64,000 bases of DNA from Promicromonospora sp042731755 (GCF_042731755.1 NZ_JBHWLR010000017.1:1-64000); one strand, 5' to 3'; numbered from the stretch's first letter, positions 1 through 12,100 are shown. Notes: generated by a model from the sequence alone, not told the origin. Numbers and translations are program-made.

Positions 1-60
1 TCCTGTGGGGGGCCGGGTTTTTTTAGCTGGAAAAAAGAAAAAAAAAAAAAACCCCGGGCC
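1..60. other. A/T homopolymer block at window edge
   Basis: A run of seven T and, after a short gap, about twenty A broken by one G sit between GGCCGGG and CCCCGGGCC. This is an imperfect inverted repeat in a genome that otherwise almost never has five A in a row. The right side runs into GGGCCTCAAAGGGG, which also occurs in the palindrome at 44047-44112. It may be a decayed copy of that palindrome, or a misread hairpin or contig-edge artefact. Confidence 0.5.
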
Positions 61-113
61 TCAAAGGGGACCTGCGGGGTCTCGTGCGTCCGGGGCGCGT
101 CCGGGACGGCCCC

Positions 114-917
114 TCAGCGCACCATGCTGTTCTCGTGCACGGCCGCGAGCCGCGACCGCACGCTCAGCAGGGTCTCGATGATGAGGTCCTCGCGGCCGTC
201 GCCGAGCCGGCTGATCGGCACCGCGACGCTCATCGCGTCCACGGCGTGGTGGCCGAAGGGGAGCGCGACGCCGAAGCAGCGCACGCCCATGCACGACTCC
301 TCGCTCTCGGTGGCGTAGCCCTGGTAGGCCGCCTGGTCGATGATCTCCAGCACGGCCTCCTTCTCGGTGGTCGTGTTCGGCGTGATCGCGGCGATCGACT
401 CGGGCACCAGGTCGCGACGTTCCTCGGCCGGCATCTCGGCCAGCAGGGCGCGGCCCAGCGAGGTCGCGTACGCCGGGAGCCGGCGTCCGACGGCGGAGTG
501 CATGCGCAGCGGGTGCACCGACTCGCGCTTGGCGGTGTAGATGACGTCGGCGCCGTCGAGGCGGCCCAGGTGAACCGTCTCCTGGGTGGCGGCGGCCACC
601 TCGTCGAGCACGGACTGGGCGCGCGCCAGCACGGGGTCGCCGTCGAGGTAGGCCGAGCTGACGACTAGTGAGTGGATGCCGAGCTGGTAGACGCTCCCCG
701 TGGGGTCCGTCTGCAGCCAGCCGCGCTCGGTCATGGTCCGCAGCAGCGCGTGGAGGCTGCTCTTGGGGATGTTGAGGCGGTTCGAGAGCTGCAGCTGAGT
801 TCCGGGGCCGCGGGCCGCGATGTCGTCCAGCAGGTCCAGGGCGCGGGCGGCGGACTTGACCGGCCCCGCGTCGGCGGCGCCGTTCGTCTCCCTCTTGAAC
901 TCCTTCTGAAGCTGCAT
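114..917 (-). CDS. IclR-family transcriptional regulator
   Basis: A 267-residue IclR protein: an N-terminal winged helix (about residues 15-80, with SRLNIPKSSLHALLRTM-like recognition region) and a C-terminal effector-binding domain (about 95-260) containing the family's typical GRALLAEMP and CMGVRCFGVALPF stretches. The ATG at 917 is preceded by AGGAG at good spacing; upstream in-frame starts lack this. It is divergent from kduI, so it most likely senses a uronate or keto-sugar and controls the kdu-ABC operon and itself. Ligand not identifiable from sequence. Confidence 0.9.
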   Translation of the reverse strand: MQLQKEFKRETNGAADAGPVKSAARALDLLDDIAARGPGTQLQLSNRLNIPKSSLHALLRTMTERGWLQTDPTGSVYQLGIHSLVVSSAYLDGDPVLARAQSVLDEVAAATQETVHLGRLDGADVIYTAKRESVHPLRMHSAVGRRLPAYATSLGRALLAEMPAEERRDLVPESIAAITPNTTTEKEAVLEIIDQAAYQGYATESEESCMGVRCFGVALPFGHHAVDAMSVAVPISRLGDGREDLIIETLLSVRSRLAAVHENSMVR

Positions 918-984
918 GAACTCTCCTCTGGTCCTACCACGGTGCACCGGGCCCTCCCCGGGGGTGAATACAACGCTACCGCTA

Positions 985-1083
985 GTTCGCATACATGGAC
1001 AGGTTTCCGCCCCTTGACCCGTGAGCCGGATCACGTCTATCTTCAGACCAGTTCACATAGACGAACGCAGTTCACAGACGAAC
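985..1083. promoter_or_regulatory. Candidate IclR operator repeats
   Basis: Three related 14-16 bp motifs lie between the divergent iclR and kduI genes: GTTCGCATACATGGAC (985-1000), GTTCACATAGACGAAC (1051-1066) and GTTCACAGACGAAC (1070-1083). Each has GTTC on the left and GAAC or GGAC on the right. The last two are direct repeats 19 bp apart. IclR proteins often bind clustered imperfect palindromes, so assignment to the adjacent regulator is an inference. Confidence 0.55.
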
Positions 1084-1114
1084 GCGATTCGCAGACCGAC
1101 CGAGGGGCAGCTAC

Positions 1115-1933
1115 GTGATCCAGGTTCGATACTCGACATCTCCGTCCAGCGCGGAGACGGCCACCACAGCGGACCTGCGGGAGAACTTCCTCGTCCCCGA
1201 CCTCTTCGTGAGCGGCGAGGTCAACGGCACCTACACCCACGACGACCGGCTGGTCATCGGCGGCGCCGTCCCCGGCACCGCCGAGCTCGCGCTCCCGGCC
1301 TGGTCCGAGGTGCTGGGCACCGAGTCCCACCTCGAGGGCCGCGAGCTGGGCATCATCAACGTCGGGGCGCCCGGGCACGTCGTCGTCGACGACGAGAAGT
1401 ACGAGCTCGAGCACCTCGACGGCCTCTTCGTGGGCCGGGGGAGCGAGGTGTCGTTCGGTGGCGCCGACGCCGCCTTCTACTTCGTGTCCGCCCCGGCGCA
1501 CGCGACCTACCCGACCACGGCGCTCAGCCACAGCGAGGTGGAGCCGGTGGCGCTGGGCTCGGCCGACGCCGCCAACGAGCGCAGTCTCTTCCGCTACGTC
1601 TGGGGCCAGGACGTCAAGACCTCGCAGCTCCAGTTCGGCGTGACCGTCATCGCCAGCGGCTCGGTCTGGAACACCTTCCCGCCGCACCTGCACGACCGGC
1701 GCACGGAGATCTACTGCTACGTCGACCTCGACGAGGAGGCCCGCGTCTTCCACTTCATGGGCAAGCCCGGCGCCACCCGGCACCTCGTGCTCCGCAACCG
1801 CGAGGCCGTCATCTCCCCGCCCTGGTCGGTCCACGCCGGGGCCGGCACCGGGTCGTACGCCTTCATCTGGGCGATGGCCGGCGAGAACAACGTCTACACC
1901 GACCTGAGCCCCGTGGCGGTGGAGGACCTGTGA
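1115..1933 (+). CDS. kduI: 5-keto-4-deoxyuronate isomerase
   Basis: A 272-residue bicupin of KduI type, isomerising 5-keto-4-deoxyuronate to 2,5-diketo-3-deoxygluconate in the cytoplasm. The zinc set is intact: H191, H193, E198 in the PHLHDRRTE stretch and H240 in PPWSVHAG, the same spacing as the E. coli enzyme (196, 198, 203, 245). GTG start with GAGGGG just upstream. Its stop overlaps the start of kduD by 4 bp, so the two consecutive pathway steps are translationally coupled. Length matches the family (about 275). Confidence 0.94.
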   Translation: MIQVRYSTSPSSAETATTADLRENFLVPDLFVSGEVNGTYTHDDRLVIGGAVPGTAELALPAWSEVLGTESHLEGRELGIINVGAPGHVVVDDEKYELEHLDGLFVGRGSEVSFGGADAAFYFVSAPAHATYPTTALSHSEVEPVALGSADAANERSLFRYVWGQDVKTSQLQFGVTVIASGSVWNTFPPHLHDRRTEIYCYVDLDEEARVFHFMGKPGATRHLVLRNREAVISPPWSVHAGAGTGSYAFIWAMAGENNVYTDLSPVAVEDL

Positions 1934-2718
1934 CGACCGGCCCGGCCGCTGCCTCCGGCGAGGCGCGCTCACCCTTCGACCTGCACGGCAGGTGCGCCGC
2001 GGTGACCGGTGCGGGGCGCGGCCTCGGCCGCGCGGTCGCGCTCGGCCTTGCTCGCGCGGGCGCCGACGTCGTGCTGCTGGGCCGGCCCGGCAACCAGGAC
2101 GAGACCCGCGACCAGGTCCTCGCGCTCGGCGCGAAGGCCGACGTCGTGGACCTCGACGTGAGCGACCTCGACGCGGTCGAGCGGGTCGGCGCCGAGCTGA
2201 CCGGCTCGCGGCAGATCGACATCGTGGTCAACAACGCCGGGATCATCGACCGCGAGGACTCCGTGGCCGTCAGCCGCGACTCCTGGCAGCGCGTGCTCGA
2301 CGTCAACCTCAACGGGCTCTTCTTCCTGACCCAGCAGCTCGGCCGGCCGATGGTCGAGCGGGGTCACGGCAAGATCGTCAGCATCGCCAGCCTGCTGTCC
2401 TTCCAGGGCGGCCTGCGGGTGGTGTCCTACGCGGCCAGCAAGCACGCCGTCGCCGGCGTGACCAAGGCGCTGGCCAACGAGTGGGGGCCGCACGGCGTCC
2501 AGGTCAACGCGATCGCCCCGGGCTACATGGTCACCGACAACACCACCGCGCTCCGCGACGACGCGGACCGCTCACGCTCCATCCTCGAACGGATCCCGGC
2601 CGGCCGCTGGGGCACCGCCGAGGACGTCGCCGGAGCGGCCGTCTTCCTCAGCTCACCCGCTGCCGACTACGTCAACGGCCACGTCCTGGCCGTCGACGGA
2701 GGCTGGCTGGCGCGCTGA
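1930..2718 (+). CDS. kduD: 2-dehydro-3-deoxy-gluconate dehydrogenase, SDR family
   Basis: A 262-residue classical short-chain dehydrogenase: TGAGRGLG nucleotide-binding motif near residue 22, NNAG, catalytic Y167 and K171 in YAASK. It matches KduD, which reduces 2,5-diketo-3-deoxygluconate to 2-keto-3-deoxygluconate with NAD(P)H. The GTG at 1930 shares GTGA with the kduI stop. The position right after kduI supports the assignment; on sequence alone it could also be another sugar SDR. No KDG kinase or aldolase is in the window, so the pathway must finish elsewhere. Confidence 0.88.
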   Translation: MTTGPAAASGEARSPFDLHGRCAAVTGAGRGLGRAVALGLARAGADVVLLGRPGNQDETRDQVLALGAKADVVDLDVSDLDAVERVGAELTGSRQIDIVVNNAGIIDREDSVAVSRDSWQRVLDVNLNGLFFLTQQLGRPMVERGHGKIVSIASLLSFQGGLRVVSYAASKHAVAGVTKALANEWGPHGVQVNAIAPGYMVTDNTTALRDDADRSRSILERIPAGRWGTAEDVAGAAVFLSSPAADYVNGHVLAVDGGWLAR

Positions 2719-2783
2719 GCCCGTCCCTCCCACACCAGTTTCACCGCCGGACACCGGCACCGAACGAAATCGAGGAAACGACA

Positions 2784-3884
2784 ATGAAGTTCACCTCTCG
2801 ACACACCGCCGCGCGAGGCACGGCCGCCGTCTTCGGCGTCGCCCTGGCGGCCGCCACGCTCACGGGCTGCACCGAGACGGCCGCCGGGGGCGGTGGCAGC
2901 ACCGAGGGCGCCGCCGCCTGCGACCCCGCCGACGTCACCCTGGTGGGCCAGGTGCGCAACGAGTCCAACCCCTACGAGGCCTCGTGGCTCGACGGCGGCG
3001 ACGCCTTCGCCGAGCAGGTCGGCCTCACCCAGGAGCGGCTCACCTACGACGGCGACTCGACGCGCCAGCAGGAGCAGATCTCCCAGCTCCTCGCCGGCGA
3101 CACCGAGTGCCTCGTCATGAACATCCTGCCCAACGGCGACTCCGACACCCCGCCGATCGTCGAGGGCGCCGAGGAGGCCGGCGCCTTCCTGGTCACCCAG
3201 TGGAACAAGCCGGCCGACCTGAACGTCGCCGACTACGACCAGTGGCTCTCGCACATCACCTACAACGGCGTGGAGTCCGGCAAGCAGATCGGCGACGCGC
3301 TGTCCGAGGCCATCGGTGGCTCGGGCGGCATCATCGCCCTCCAGGGAATCCTGGACACCGGTGCCGCCAAGGACCGGTTCGCCGGGCTCGAGGAGTCGCT
3401 GGCGGCCAACCCGGACGTCGAGCTGCTCGACGACCAGACCGCCAACTTCTCCCGCGCGGAGGCGCTGGAGGTCACCAAGACGCTGCTGACCAAGCACGGC
3501 GACGACGTCAAGGGCATCTGGGCCGCCAACGACGACATGGCGCTCGGCGCGCTCGAGGCGCTGCAGCAGGCCGGCCGGGACGACGTGGCCGTGGTCGGCA
3601 TCGACGCCGTGCCCGACGCGCTGACGGCGATCGAGGACGGCACCATGACGGCGACCGTCTCCAGCGACGGCCCCTGGCAGGGCGGCATCGGCCTGGCCAT
3701 CGGCTACTGCGTGGCCACCGGTGAGCTCGCCGCCGAGGACATCGCCGACGAGGACCGCGCCTGGTTCGCCGAGCAGTTCCTCATCGAGCAGGACAACGTC
3801 GCCGACTTCGTCTCCCCGGAGACCGACGAGGCCGACTTCGCCTGCGACAACCTCTTCAGCCGGTCGCAGGGCGCGATCTCGTGA
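2784..3884 (+). CDS. ABC sugar-binding lipoprotein, ribose type
   Basis: A 366-residue periplasmic-binding-protein-like I (ribose/RbsB type) lipoprotein. The signal peptide ends in a lipobox LTGC at about residue 32, and the mature part has the two-lobed sugar-binding pattern, including IWAANDDMALGALEAL and VVGIDAVPDAL near the C-terminal lobe, typical of this fold. RBS GAGGAAACG lies before the ATG. It overlaps the following permease by GTGA. It is the external capture component of the kdu-linked transporter; ligand unknown, presumably a uronate or keto-sugar. Confidence 0.9.
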   Translation: MKFTSRHTAARGTAAVFGVALAAATLTGCTETAAGGGGSTEGAAACDPADVTLVGQVRNESNPYEASWLDGGDAFAEQVGLTQERLTYDGDSTRQQEQISQLLAGDTECLVMNILPNGDSDTPPIVEGAEEAGAFLVTQWNKPADLNVADYDQWLSHITYNGVESGKQIGDALSEAIGGSGGIIALQGILDTGAAKDRFAGLEESLAANPDVELLDDQTANFSRAEALEVTKTLLTKHGDDVKGIWAANDDMALGALEALQQAGRDDVAVVGIDAVPDALTAIEDGTMTATVSSDGPWQGGIGLAIGYCVATGELAAEDIADEDRAWFAEQFLIEQDNVADFVSPETDEADFACDNLFSRSQGAIS

Positions 3885-4896
3885 CCATGGCACCCCCCGC
3901 CGAAGCCGACACCGACGTCGTGCACGCGCAACGCCCCCGGCCTCGGCGGGGGGTGTCCCTGCGGGACGCGGGACCGCCGGTCGCGCTCGTCGTCATCTTC
4001 GCGATCTTCGCGGTGCTCAGCCCCGGGTTCCGCACGCTCTCCAACGTGCAGAACGTCCTGGACGCCGCGGCGGTCCTCGCGGTCGTGACCATCGGCATCA
4101 GCTTCGTGCTGATGATGGGCTCGATCGACCTGTCCGCCCCCGGGATCATGGGCGCGTCCGCCATCACGGTCGCCCTCCTGGTCGCCAACAACCGCAACGA
4201 CAACGACTGGGGGCTCCTCGGGGTCGCCGTCGCGGTCCTGCTGGCCGCCGCGCTCGGCTGCCTCAGCGGGCTCGCCCTGGTCGTGCTCAAGGTGCCGTCG
4301 TTCATGGCCACCCTCGGCGTCTCCGCCGTGGGCCTGGGCGTGGCCACCCTCCTGTTCGCGGGCGTCCAGCCCAACGTCACCGACCCGATGCTGGAGGGCT
4401 GGGCCGTGGACCGGTTCCTCGGCCTGGCCCACCTGACCTGGATCGCGCTCGCCTGCGTGGTCCTGGGCGCCCTGGTGCAGCGCTACTCGCGCCTGGGCCG
4501 GTACGCCTTCGCGATCGGCGGCGCCGAGGAGGTGCTGTCGCTCTCCGGCGTGCGGGTCGCGCCGTTCAAGGTGGCGGTCTTCACCATGGCGGGCGCGTTC
4601 TACGGCCTGGCCGGCGTGCTGGTCACCAGCCAGCTCGGCGCGGGCCTGGTCCAGGCGGGCAAGGGCTACGACTTCTCGGCCATCACGGCCGCCGTCGTCG
4701 GCGGCACCCTGCTCACCGGCGGCCGCGGTGGCATCCTCCACTCCACGGTCGGCGTGCTGCTGGTGACCGTCCTGACCAACGGCCTCGTCCAGGTCGGGGT
4801 CAGCCCGTACTGGCAGGGCGGGGTCCAGGGCCTCATCGTCGTCGCGGCCGTCGCGGCCGCCGTCATCCCACAGCGTCGTAGGAACCAGGTGACCAA

Positions 4897-4900
<4 letters not shown>
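3881..4900 (+). CDS. ABC sugar permease, RbsC type
   Basis: A 339-residue inner-membrane permease of the BPD_transp_2 (RbsC/AraH) family with about eight to ten hydrophobic segments. The characteristic GSIDLSAPGIMG and the C-terminal AVVGGTLLTGGRGGILHST loop are present. GTG start shares GTGA with the binding-protein stop, and its own stop overlaps the ATPase start. It probably pairs with the second RbsC-type permease at 6462 to make a heterodimeric channel. Confidence 0.9.
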
Positions 4901-6459
<1,559 letters not shown>

Positions 6460-6461
6460 GC

Positions 6462-7466
6462 ATGTCCACGCCCGTCCTCACCCAGCCGGCCCCCGGGCCG
6501 GCCTCCGAGCCCGTCGTCAAGGGCCGGCCGACCACGGCCCAGCGGCTCACGTCGTTCATGCCGGTCATCGCGCTCGTCGTGCTGCTGGCGGCGCTCACCG
6601 TCGCCGACCCGAGCTTCCTGACCGCCAGCAGCCTCACGGCCGCGGTCCGCACCTCGGCGCCGCTCGTCGTGCTCGCCGCCGGCGCCACCCTGGTGGTCCT
6701 GTGCGGCGGCATCGACCTGTCGATCGCCGCGCTGTGCTCCCTGGCGACGGTCTTCTTCGCGCTGTGGCTGCCCGACCTCGGCGGGCTCACCACCCTGGCG
6801 ATCATCGCGGCCACCGGCGCGATCGGCGCGCTCCAGGGCGTCGCCCACGTGCTGCTGCGCATCCCGTCGTTCATCGTCACGCTCGGCGGCATGAGCATCT
6901 TCACCGCGATCGCCCTGGTGATCTCCGACGCCGGGCCGATCCGCGTGGTCGACCGGGACGCCACCCACTGGCTCACGCTCTACGTGGCCGGCGTGGTGCC
7001 GATGTCCTTCTTCGTCGCGCTGCTCGTCGTGGTCGCGGTCTCCCTGGTGCTCCGGTTCACCCCGCTCGACGCCTGGGTCCGCGCCACCGGCTACTCCGAG
7101 TCGGCGGCCCGCCTGGGCGGCGCGCCGGTCGACCTGGTCAAGGTCGCCGCGTTCACGCTCTCCGGCGCCTGCGCGGGCCTGGCCGCCGTCATGCTGGTCT
7201 CCCGGAACTTCAGCGGCAGCCCGACCATGGCGGACAATCTGCTGCTGCCCGCGGTGGCGGCCATCGTGGTGGGCGGCACCGCCATCACCGGCGGCCACGG
7301 CTCGCTCTGGCGCAGCCTCGCCGGGGCGCTCGTGGTGACGCTGCTGCGCGTGGGGCTGCCGATCGTCGGCGTGCCGTCGGCCTACGAGCAGATCCTCTAC
7401 GGCGCGATCATCGTCGCCGCCGTCGCGCTCACCCTCGACCGGTCGAAGGTGCTGATCATCAAGTAG
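6462..7466 (+). CDS. Second ABC sugar permease, RbsC type
   Basis: A 334-residue RbsC-like permease with about ten hydrophobic segments, GGIDLSIAALCS after the third, and the C-terminal IVVGGTAITGGHGSLWRS loop. It starts 2 nt after the ATPase stop. Together with the permease at 3881 it gives the transporter two different membrane subunits, a layout known for some autoinducer and rhamnose-type importers. Confidence 0.9.
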   Translation: MSTPVLTQPAPGPASEPVVKGRPTTAQRLTSFMPVIALVVLLAALTVADPSFLTASSLTAAVRTSAPLVVLAAGATLVVLCGGIDLSIAALCSLATVFFALWLPDLGGLTTLAIIAATGAIGALQGVAHVLLRIPSFIVTLGGMSIFTAIALVISDAGPIRVVDRDATHWLTLYVAGVVPMSFFVALLVVVAVSLVLRFTPLDAWVRATGYSESAARLGGAPVDLVKVAAFTLSGACAGLAAVMLVSRNFSGSPTMADNLLLPAVAAIVVGGTAITGGHGSLWRSLAGALVVTLLRVGLPIVGVPSAYEQILYGAIIVAAVALTLDRSKVLIIK

Positions 7467-7525
7467 CCGCGGCCGAACTCGCCCCGAACCACCCCTGAGA
7501 ACCCCGACACCCCGGAAGGCTCCCC

Positions 7526-9016
7526 ATGTCCGAGAACTCCCTTCTTCTGCCCGCCGTCTCCTCGTTCCTGTCCTCGCCCAAGCAGCTGCTGATCGACGGC
7601 GAGTGGGTCGACTCCAAGGACGGCAAGACCTTTGCGACGGTGAATCCGGCGACCGAGGAGGTCCTGGTCCAGGTGGCCCAGGCGTCCGCGGTCGACGCCG
7701 ACCGGGCGGTCACCGCCGCCCGCAACGCCTTCGAGTCGGGCTCGCCGTGGTCGCGGATGACCCCGCGCGACCGCTCGCACCTGTTGTGGCGCATCGGCGA
7801 CATGATCGACGAGCGCGCCGAGGAGTTCGCGCAGCTCGAGTCGCTCGACAACGGAAAGAGCCTCGCGTCCGCCCGGGGCGACGTCGGCGTGGCCGCCGAG
7901 CTGTTCCGGTACTTCGCGGGCTGGGCCACCAAGATGGAGGGCACGACCATCCCGATGTCGGTGCCCGGCCGCGACTTCCACGCCTACACGCGCCGCGAGG
8001 CGATCGGTGTCGTCGCCGGCATCGTGCCGTGGAACTTCCCGCTCACGATGGCCGCCTTCAAGATCATCCCGTCGATCACGGCGGGCAACACCGTGGTGCT
8101 CAAGCCCGCCGAGCAGACCCCGCTCACCGCGCTCCGGCTCGGCGAGCTGCTGCTGGAGGCCGGCGTCCCGGCCGGTGTGGTGAACGTGCTGCCCGGGTTC
8201 GGGGACGCGGGCGCCGCCCTGGTGGACCACGCCGGCGTGGACAAGGTCGCCTTCACCGGCAGCACCGAGGTGGGCAAGAAGATCGCCGCGGGCGCCTCGA
8301 AGAACCTCAAGAAGGTCTCGCTGGAGCTGGGCGGCAAGGCGCCCAACATCATCTTCGCCGACGCCGACCTCGACGCCGCGATCGCCGGCGCCGCCCTGGC
8401 GGGCTACTTCAACGAGGGCCAGTGCTGCGTCAACGGCTCGCGCCTCTACGTGCAGCGCGAGGTGTTCGACCAGGTCATCGAGGGTGTGGCCGCGGCCGCC
8501 AAGGCCATCCGGGTCGGCGACGCGTTCGACCCCGCCACCACGATGGGGCCGCTGGTCTCGCAGGAGCAGCACGAGAAGGTCATGGGCTACGTGCGGGGAG
8601 CGGTCGCCGACGGCGCCACGATCGCCGCGGGCAGCCCCGACCCGGCCGCCGACCGCGGCTACTTCTTCTCCCCGACGCTCATCACCGACGTCACCGAGCA
8701 GATGGCGGTCCAGACCGACGAGATCTTCGGGCCCGTCATCACCGCCATCCCGTTCGACAGCGAGGACGAGGTGGTCGCGGCGGCCAACAACACGGTCTAC
8801 GGCCTGGCCGCGGGCGTGTGGTCGCGCGACCTGAGCACGGCCCACCGGGTCGGCAGCAGGCTCCGGGCCGGCACGGTCTGGCTCAACACCTGGCACGCGG
8901 ACGACGTCACCCTCCCGCGGGGCGGCTTCAAGCAGTCCGGCTGGGGCCGCGAGCTGGGCTCGTTCGGGCTGGACGACTACACGGAGCTCAAGACGGTCAT
9001 CGCCGAGCTGCGCTGA
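7526..9016 (+). CDS. Aldehyde dehydrogenase, NAD(P)-dependent
   Basis: A 496-residue class ALDH. Visible motifs are GIVPWNFPLTMAAFK, the Rossmann FTGSTEVGKKI, general base E267 in LELGGK, and catalytic C301 in NEGQCC. RBS GGAAGG precedes the ATG, 59 nt after the permease stop, so it is likely the last gene of the kdu transport operon. A role as semialdehyde or hydroxy-aldehyde oxidase in the same sugar pathway is inferred; the closest betaine-aldehyde-like and phenylacetaldehyde-like relatives share the motifs, so substrate stays open. Confidence 0.88.
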   Translation: MSENSLLLPAVSSFLSSPKQLLIDGEWVDSKDGKTFATVNPATEEVLVQVAQASAVDADRAVTAARNAFESGSPWSRMTPRDRSHLLWRIGDMIDERAEEFAQLESLDNGKSLASARGDVGVAAELFRYFAGWATKMEGTTIPMSVPGRDFHAYTRREAIGVVAGIVPWNFPLTMAAFKIIPSITAGNTVVLKPAEQTPLTALRLGELLLEAGVPAGVVNVLPGFGDAGAALVDHAGVDKVAFTGSTEVGKKIAAGASKNLKKVSLELGGKAPNIIFADADLDAAIAGAALAGYFNEGQCCVNGSRLYVQREVFDQVIEGVAAAAKAIRVGDAFDPATTMGPLVSQEQHEKVMGYVRGAVADGATIAAGSPDPAADRGYFFSPTLITDVTEQMAVQTDEIFGPVITAIPFDSEDEVVAAANNTVYGLAAGVWSRDLSTAHRVGSRLRAGTVWLNTWHADDVTLPRGGFKQSGWGRELGSFGLDDYTELKTVIAELR

Positions 9017-9039
9017 CCGGGCCCCGAGGGCACCACATG

Positions 9040-9070
9040 TTCAGGGGGCACTGTACTTCAGGGGGCACTG
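9040..9070. repeat. Direct repeat TTCAGGGGGCACTG x2
   Basis: Two identical 14-nt copies (9040-9053 and 9057-9070) lie between the aldehyde dehydrogenase and the giant oxidase gene. Function is not evident; it could be a regulator site in the leader of the downstream gene. Confidence 0.6.
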
Positions 9071-9106
9071 AACGCAAGACGCACCACCGGAGAGCAGCTC
9101 CGGGGC

Positions 9107-9131
9107 GGCCGACCCCGTGCGGGGATCGGCC
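9107..9131. terminator. Hairpin before the giant oxidase gene
   Basis: GGCCGA and TCGGCC flank CCCC-GTGC-GGGG, a compact GC stem with one bulged base and no U-tract. It lies about 50 nt before the next start and may end or attenuate the kdu operon transcript. Confidence 0.45.
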
Positions 9132-9181
9132 GTCCCGGCCTGCCCTCATGTCCATCAACAACGTGCGAAAAGGGATCAACG

Positions 9182-12100
9182 ATGAACCTGTTACGCAGAC
9201 CTGACCGGCGCCACCATGCGCGTCGCTCCCGCCGGGCACGCCTGGCGGCCGTGCTCGCCGCCTCCTTGGCGGTCGTGCCCTTCCTGGGCGGCGTCGCCCA
9301 GGCCGCCCCCGCAGCGGCGGCCCCCGCGCAGGCCGCGCCGGGCTCCGTGGACGACGGCGTGCTGCGCGTCCTGCTGTTCTACAAGTCCAACTTCCACGCC
9401 TCGCACGTCCAGGCCCGCCAGGCCATCCGCGACCTGGTCGCGGACCTGGGCGTGGAGTACAACCAGCCGGTCGAGATCCAGGAGACCGACGACCCCGCTG
9501 CGTTCACCACGGCGAACCTGGCGACCAAGGACACGATCGCGTTCGCCCAGACCGGTGGCGTGCTGTTCAACGTGGACCAGCGCGCCGCGCTGGAGGCCTA
9601 CATCCGCGGTGGCGGCGGCTACCTGGGCCTGCACTACGCGGGCTGGTCGGTCGGCCAGAGCGAGCACGACGTGAACCCGTTCTACGCCCGGCTCGTGGGC
9701 GCGGCGTCCGAGGGCCACCCGGAGAACCCGGCGGTGCGCCCGGGCCGCGTGGTGGTCAAGGACACCTCGCACCCGCTGACCCAGGGCCTGCCGGCCGAGT
9801 TCACCCGCAGCGACGAGTGGTACGACTGGCTGGTCAACCCGGCGCCCAACGTGCGCACGCTGCTGAACGCCGACGAGTCGTCGTACGGCGGGGGCAACAA
9901 CGGCACGAACCACCCGATCACGTGGTGCCAGGAGATCGACTCCGGCCGGTCGTGGTACTCGGGGATGGGGCACGAGGGCACGGCCTACGCCGAGGCCCCG
10001 ATCCGCACCCAGATCAAGAACGGCCTGGCCTACACCGCGGGCCTGCTCCCGGCCGACTGCTCGGCGCCGAACAAGGCCGAGCAGGGCGCCTGGAGCGGCG
10101 TCACGCCCTGGCCGTTGGTGCCGATCAACGCGGCGCTGACGTCCGACGGCAAGGTCCAGTCGTTCGGCAGCGTCTCGTCGGGCTGCACCGACAACACGCC
10201 CTACGACTTCTACGGCAACTCCTGCGTCACGCAGGGCGGCCAGATGGAGATCGACGTCTGGGACCCGGACGAGGAGCGCACGACCGCCAACGTGAACGAC
10301 GGCATCGTGACGAACTCGACCTACACCGACCTGTTCTGCTCGATGCAGGTCCAGATGCCGCACCGGCGGGCCACGATGACGGTCGGCGGTGACGACGGCC
10401 TGGGCGGCAACGCGCCGAACGACGCCGCGATCGGCGTCACCAGCTACACGACCAACCAGGGGCTGCGCAACGAGGCCCCGATGAACTTCCCGCGCTGGTA
10501 CCCCACGGGCACCACCCTGCCGGACGGCTCCGTCGTGGTGCAGGGCGGCAGCCTCAAGGGCGGCCCCGGCGGTCCCGGCGTGCTGACGCCGGAGATCTAC
10601 ACGCCGGACGAGGGCAGCTCCTGGAAGCTGCTGGACGGCGCCACCAGCGCGGCCGCGTACGGCGACGGCGGCAACGGCAACGGGCCCGACGAGAACCGCT
10701 GGTGGTACCCGCGCGCGTTCGTCGCGCCGGGCAACGGCAACGTCTTCAACATCACCGGCACCCAGATGTACGAGCTCGACCCCTCGGGCGACGGCGAGGT
10801 GACCCTCCGCGGCACCCTGCCGGCGAACATCGCGAACCAGGGCGGCCTCGGCAACCCGGTCGGCGCCACGTCCACAGCCACGATGTACCGCCCCGGCAAG
10901 ATCCTGCAGGTCGGCGGCGGCTGGTGGGCCAACGGCGGCGGTCCGGACGGCGCCCGCGCCGGCTTCACCGTCGACATCACCGGCGGCACCGACGCGCCGG
11001 TGGTCGAGGCGACCGAGCCGATGCAGTACGCCCGGCACTGGGCCACGTCCACGGTGCTGCCCGACGGCGACGTGATCGTCACCGGCGGCTCGCGCGACAA
11101 CAACGGCAACGGTGGCTACGTCACCACCGCCGAGATCTGGGACCCGGAGACGGGCGAGTGGGCCACGGTCGACGTGCCCTACGAGCACGCCCGGCTGTAC
11201 CACTCGACCGCCCTGCTGCTGCCCGACGGCCGCCTGATGGTGGGCGGCGGCGGCACGCCGGGCCCGCGTAACTACACGGACGTCGAGTTCTACTCCCCGT
11301 CGTACCTGTTCGACGGCGACGAGCCGGCGGTGCGCCCGGAGGTCACGGGCGTGCCGGAGAAGGTCGGCTACGACGGCACGTTCGACGTGCAGGCCGACGT
11401 CGACGTCTCGCGGGTCACCCTGGTCCGCAACGGCTCGGTGACGCACGGGTTCAACAACGACCAGAACTTCCAGGACCTGGCGTTCGCCCAGAACGGTGAC
11501 ACCCTCACCGTCGAGAGCCCGGTCGACGGCACGTACGCCCCGCCCGGTGCGTACATGCTCTTCGTCTTCGACGAGGACGGCACGCCGTCGGTGGCCGACA
11601 TCTTCCAGATCGACCCCGAGGTCGAGATGGACTCCCCGGCCCCGCACCTGGTCGACCAGCTCGAGTACCCGCGCCTGCCCGCGGACTGGCGTTCCGCCAA
11701 CCCGCCGGCCGTGGTGGACGTCGAGCCGGGCAACGGCCGCATGTCTCCCTGGGAGGTCGACAGCGAGGTCCAGCTCGTCCGCGCCGCCGCGCCCAGCCAG
11801 GGCGGACTCGGCGCGACCGGCTACCACCTCGCCGTGGGCGGCGAGGGCAGCCTGACCCGCACGGTCAAGGGTCTCGACCCGGGCCGCGAGTACCGGGTCT
11901 CGCTGCGCTACGCCCGCGACAGCCGGTCCTCCGGCACGGCACCCGGCACCGCCGACCTCTCGGTCGGCGACCTGTCGACCACGCTCTCGGCGGGCACGGA
12001 CCTGTCGTCGCAGAGCAAGTTCGGCAAGTACGTCGGGACCTTCGTGGCCGGGGCACGGTCGCAGGACCTGACCCTCTCCGCCGGGGCGTCCGGCGCGGGC

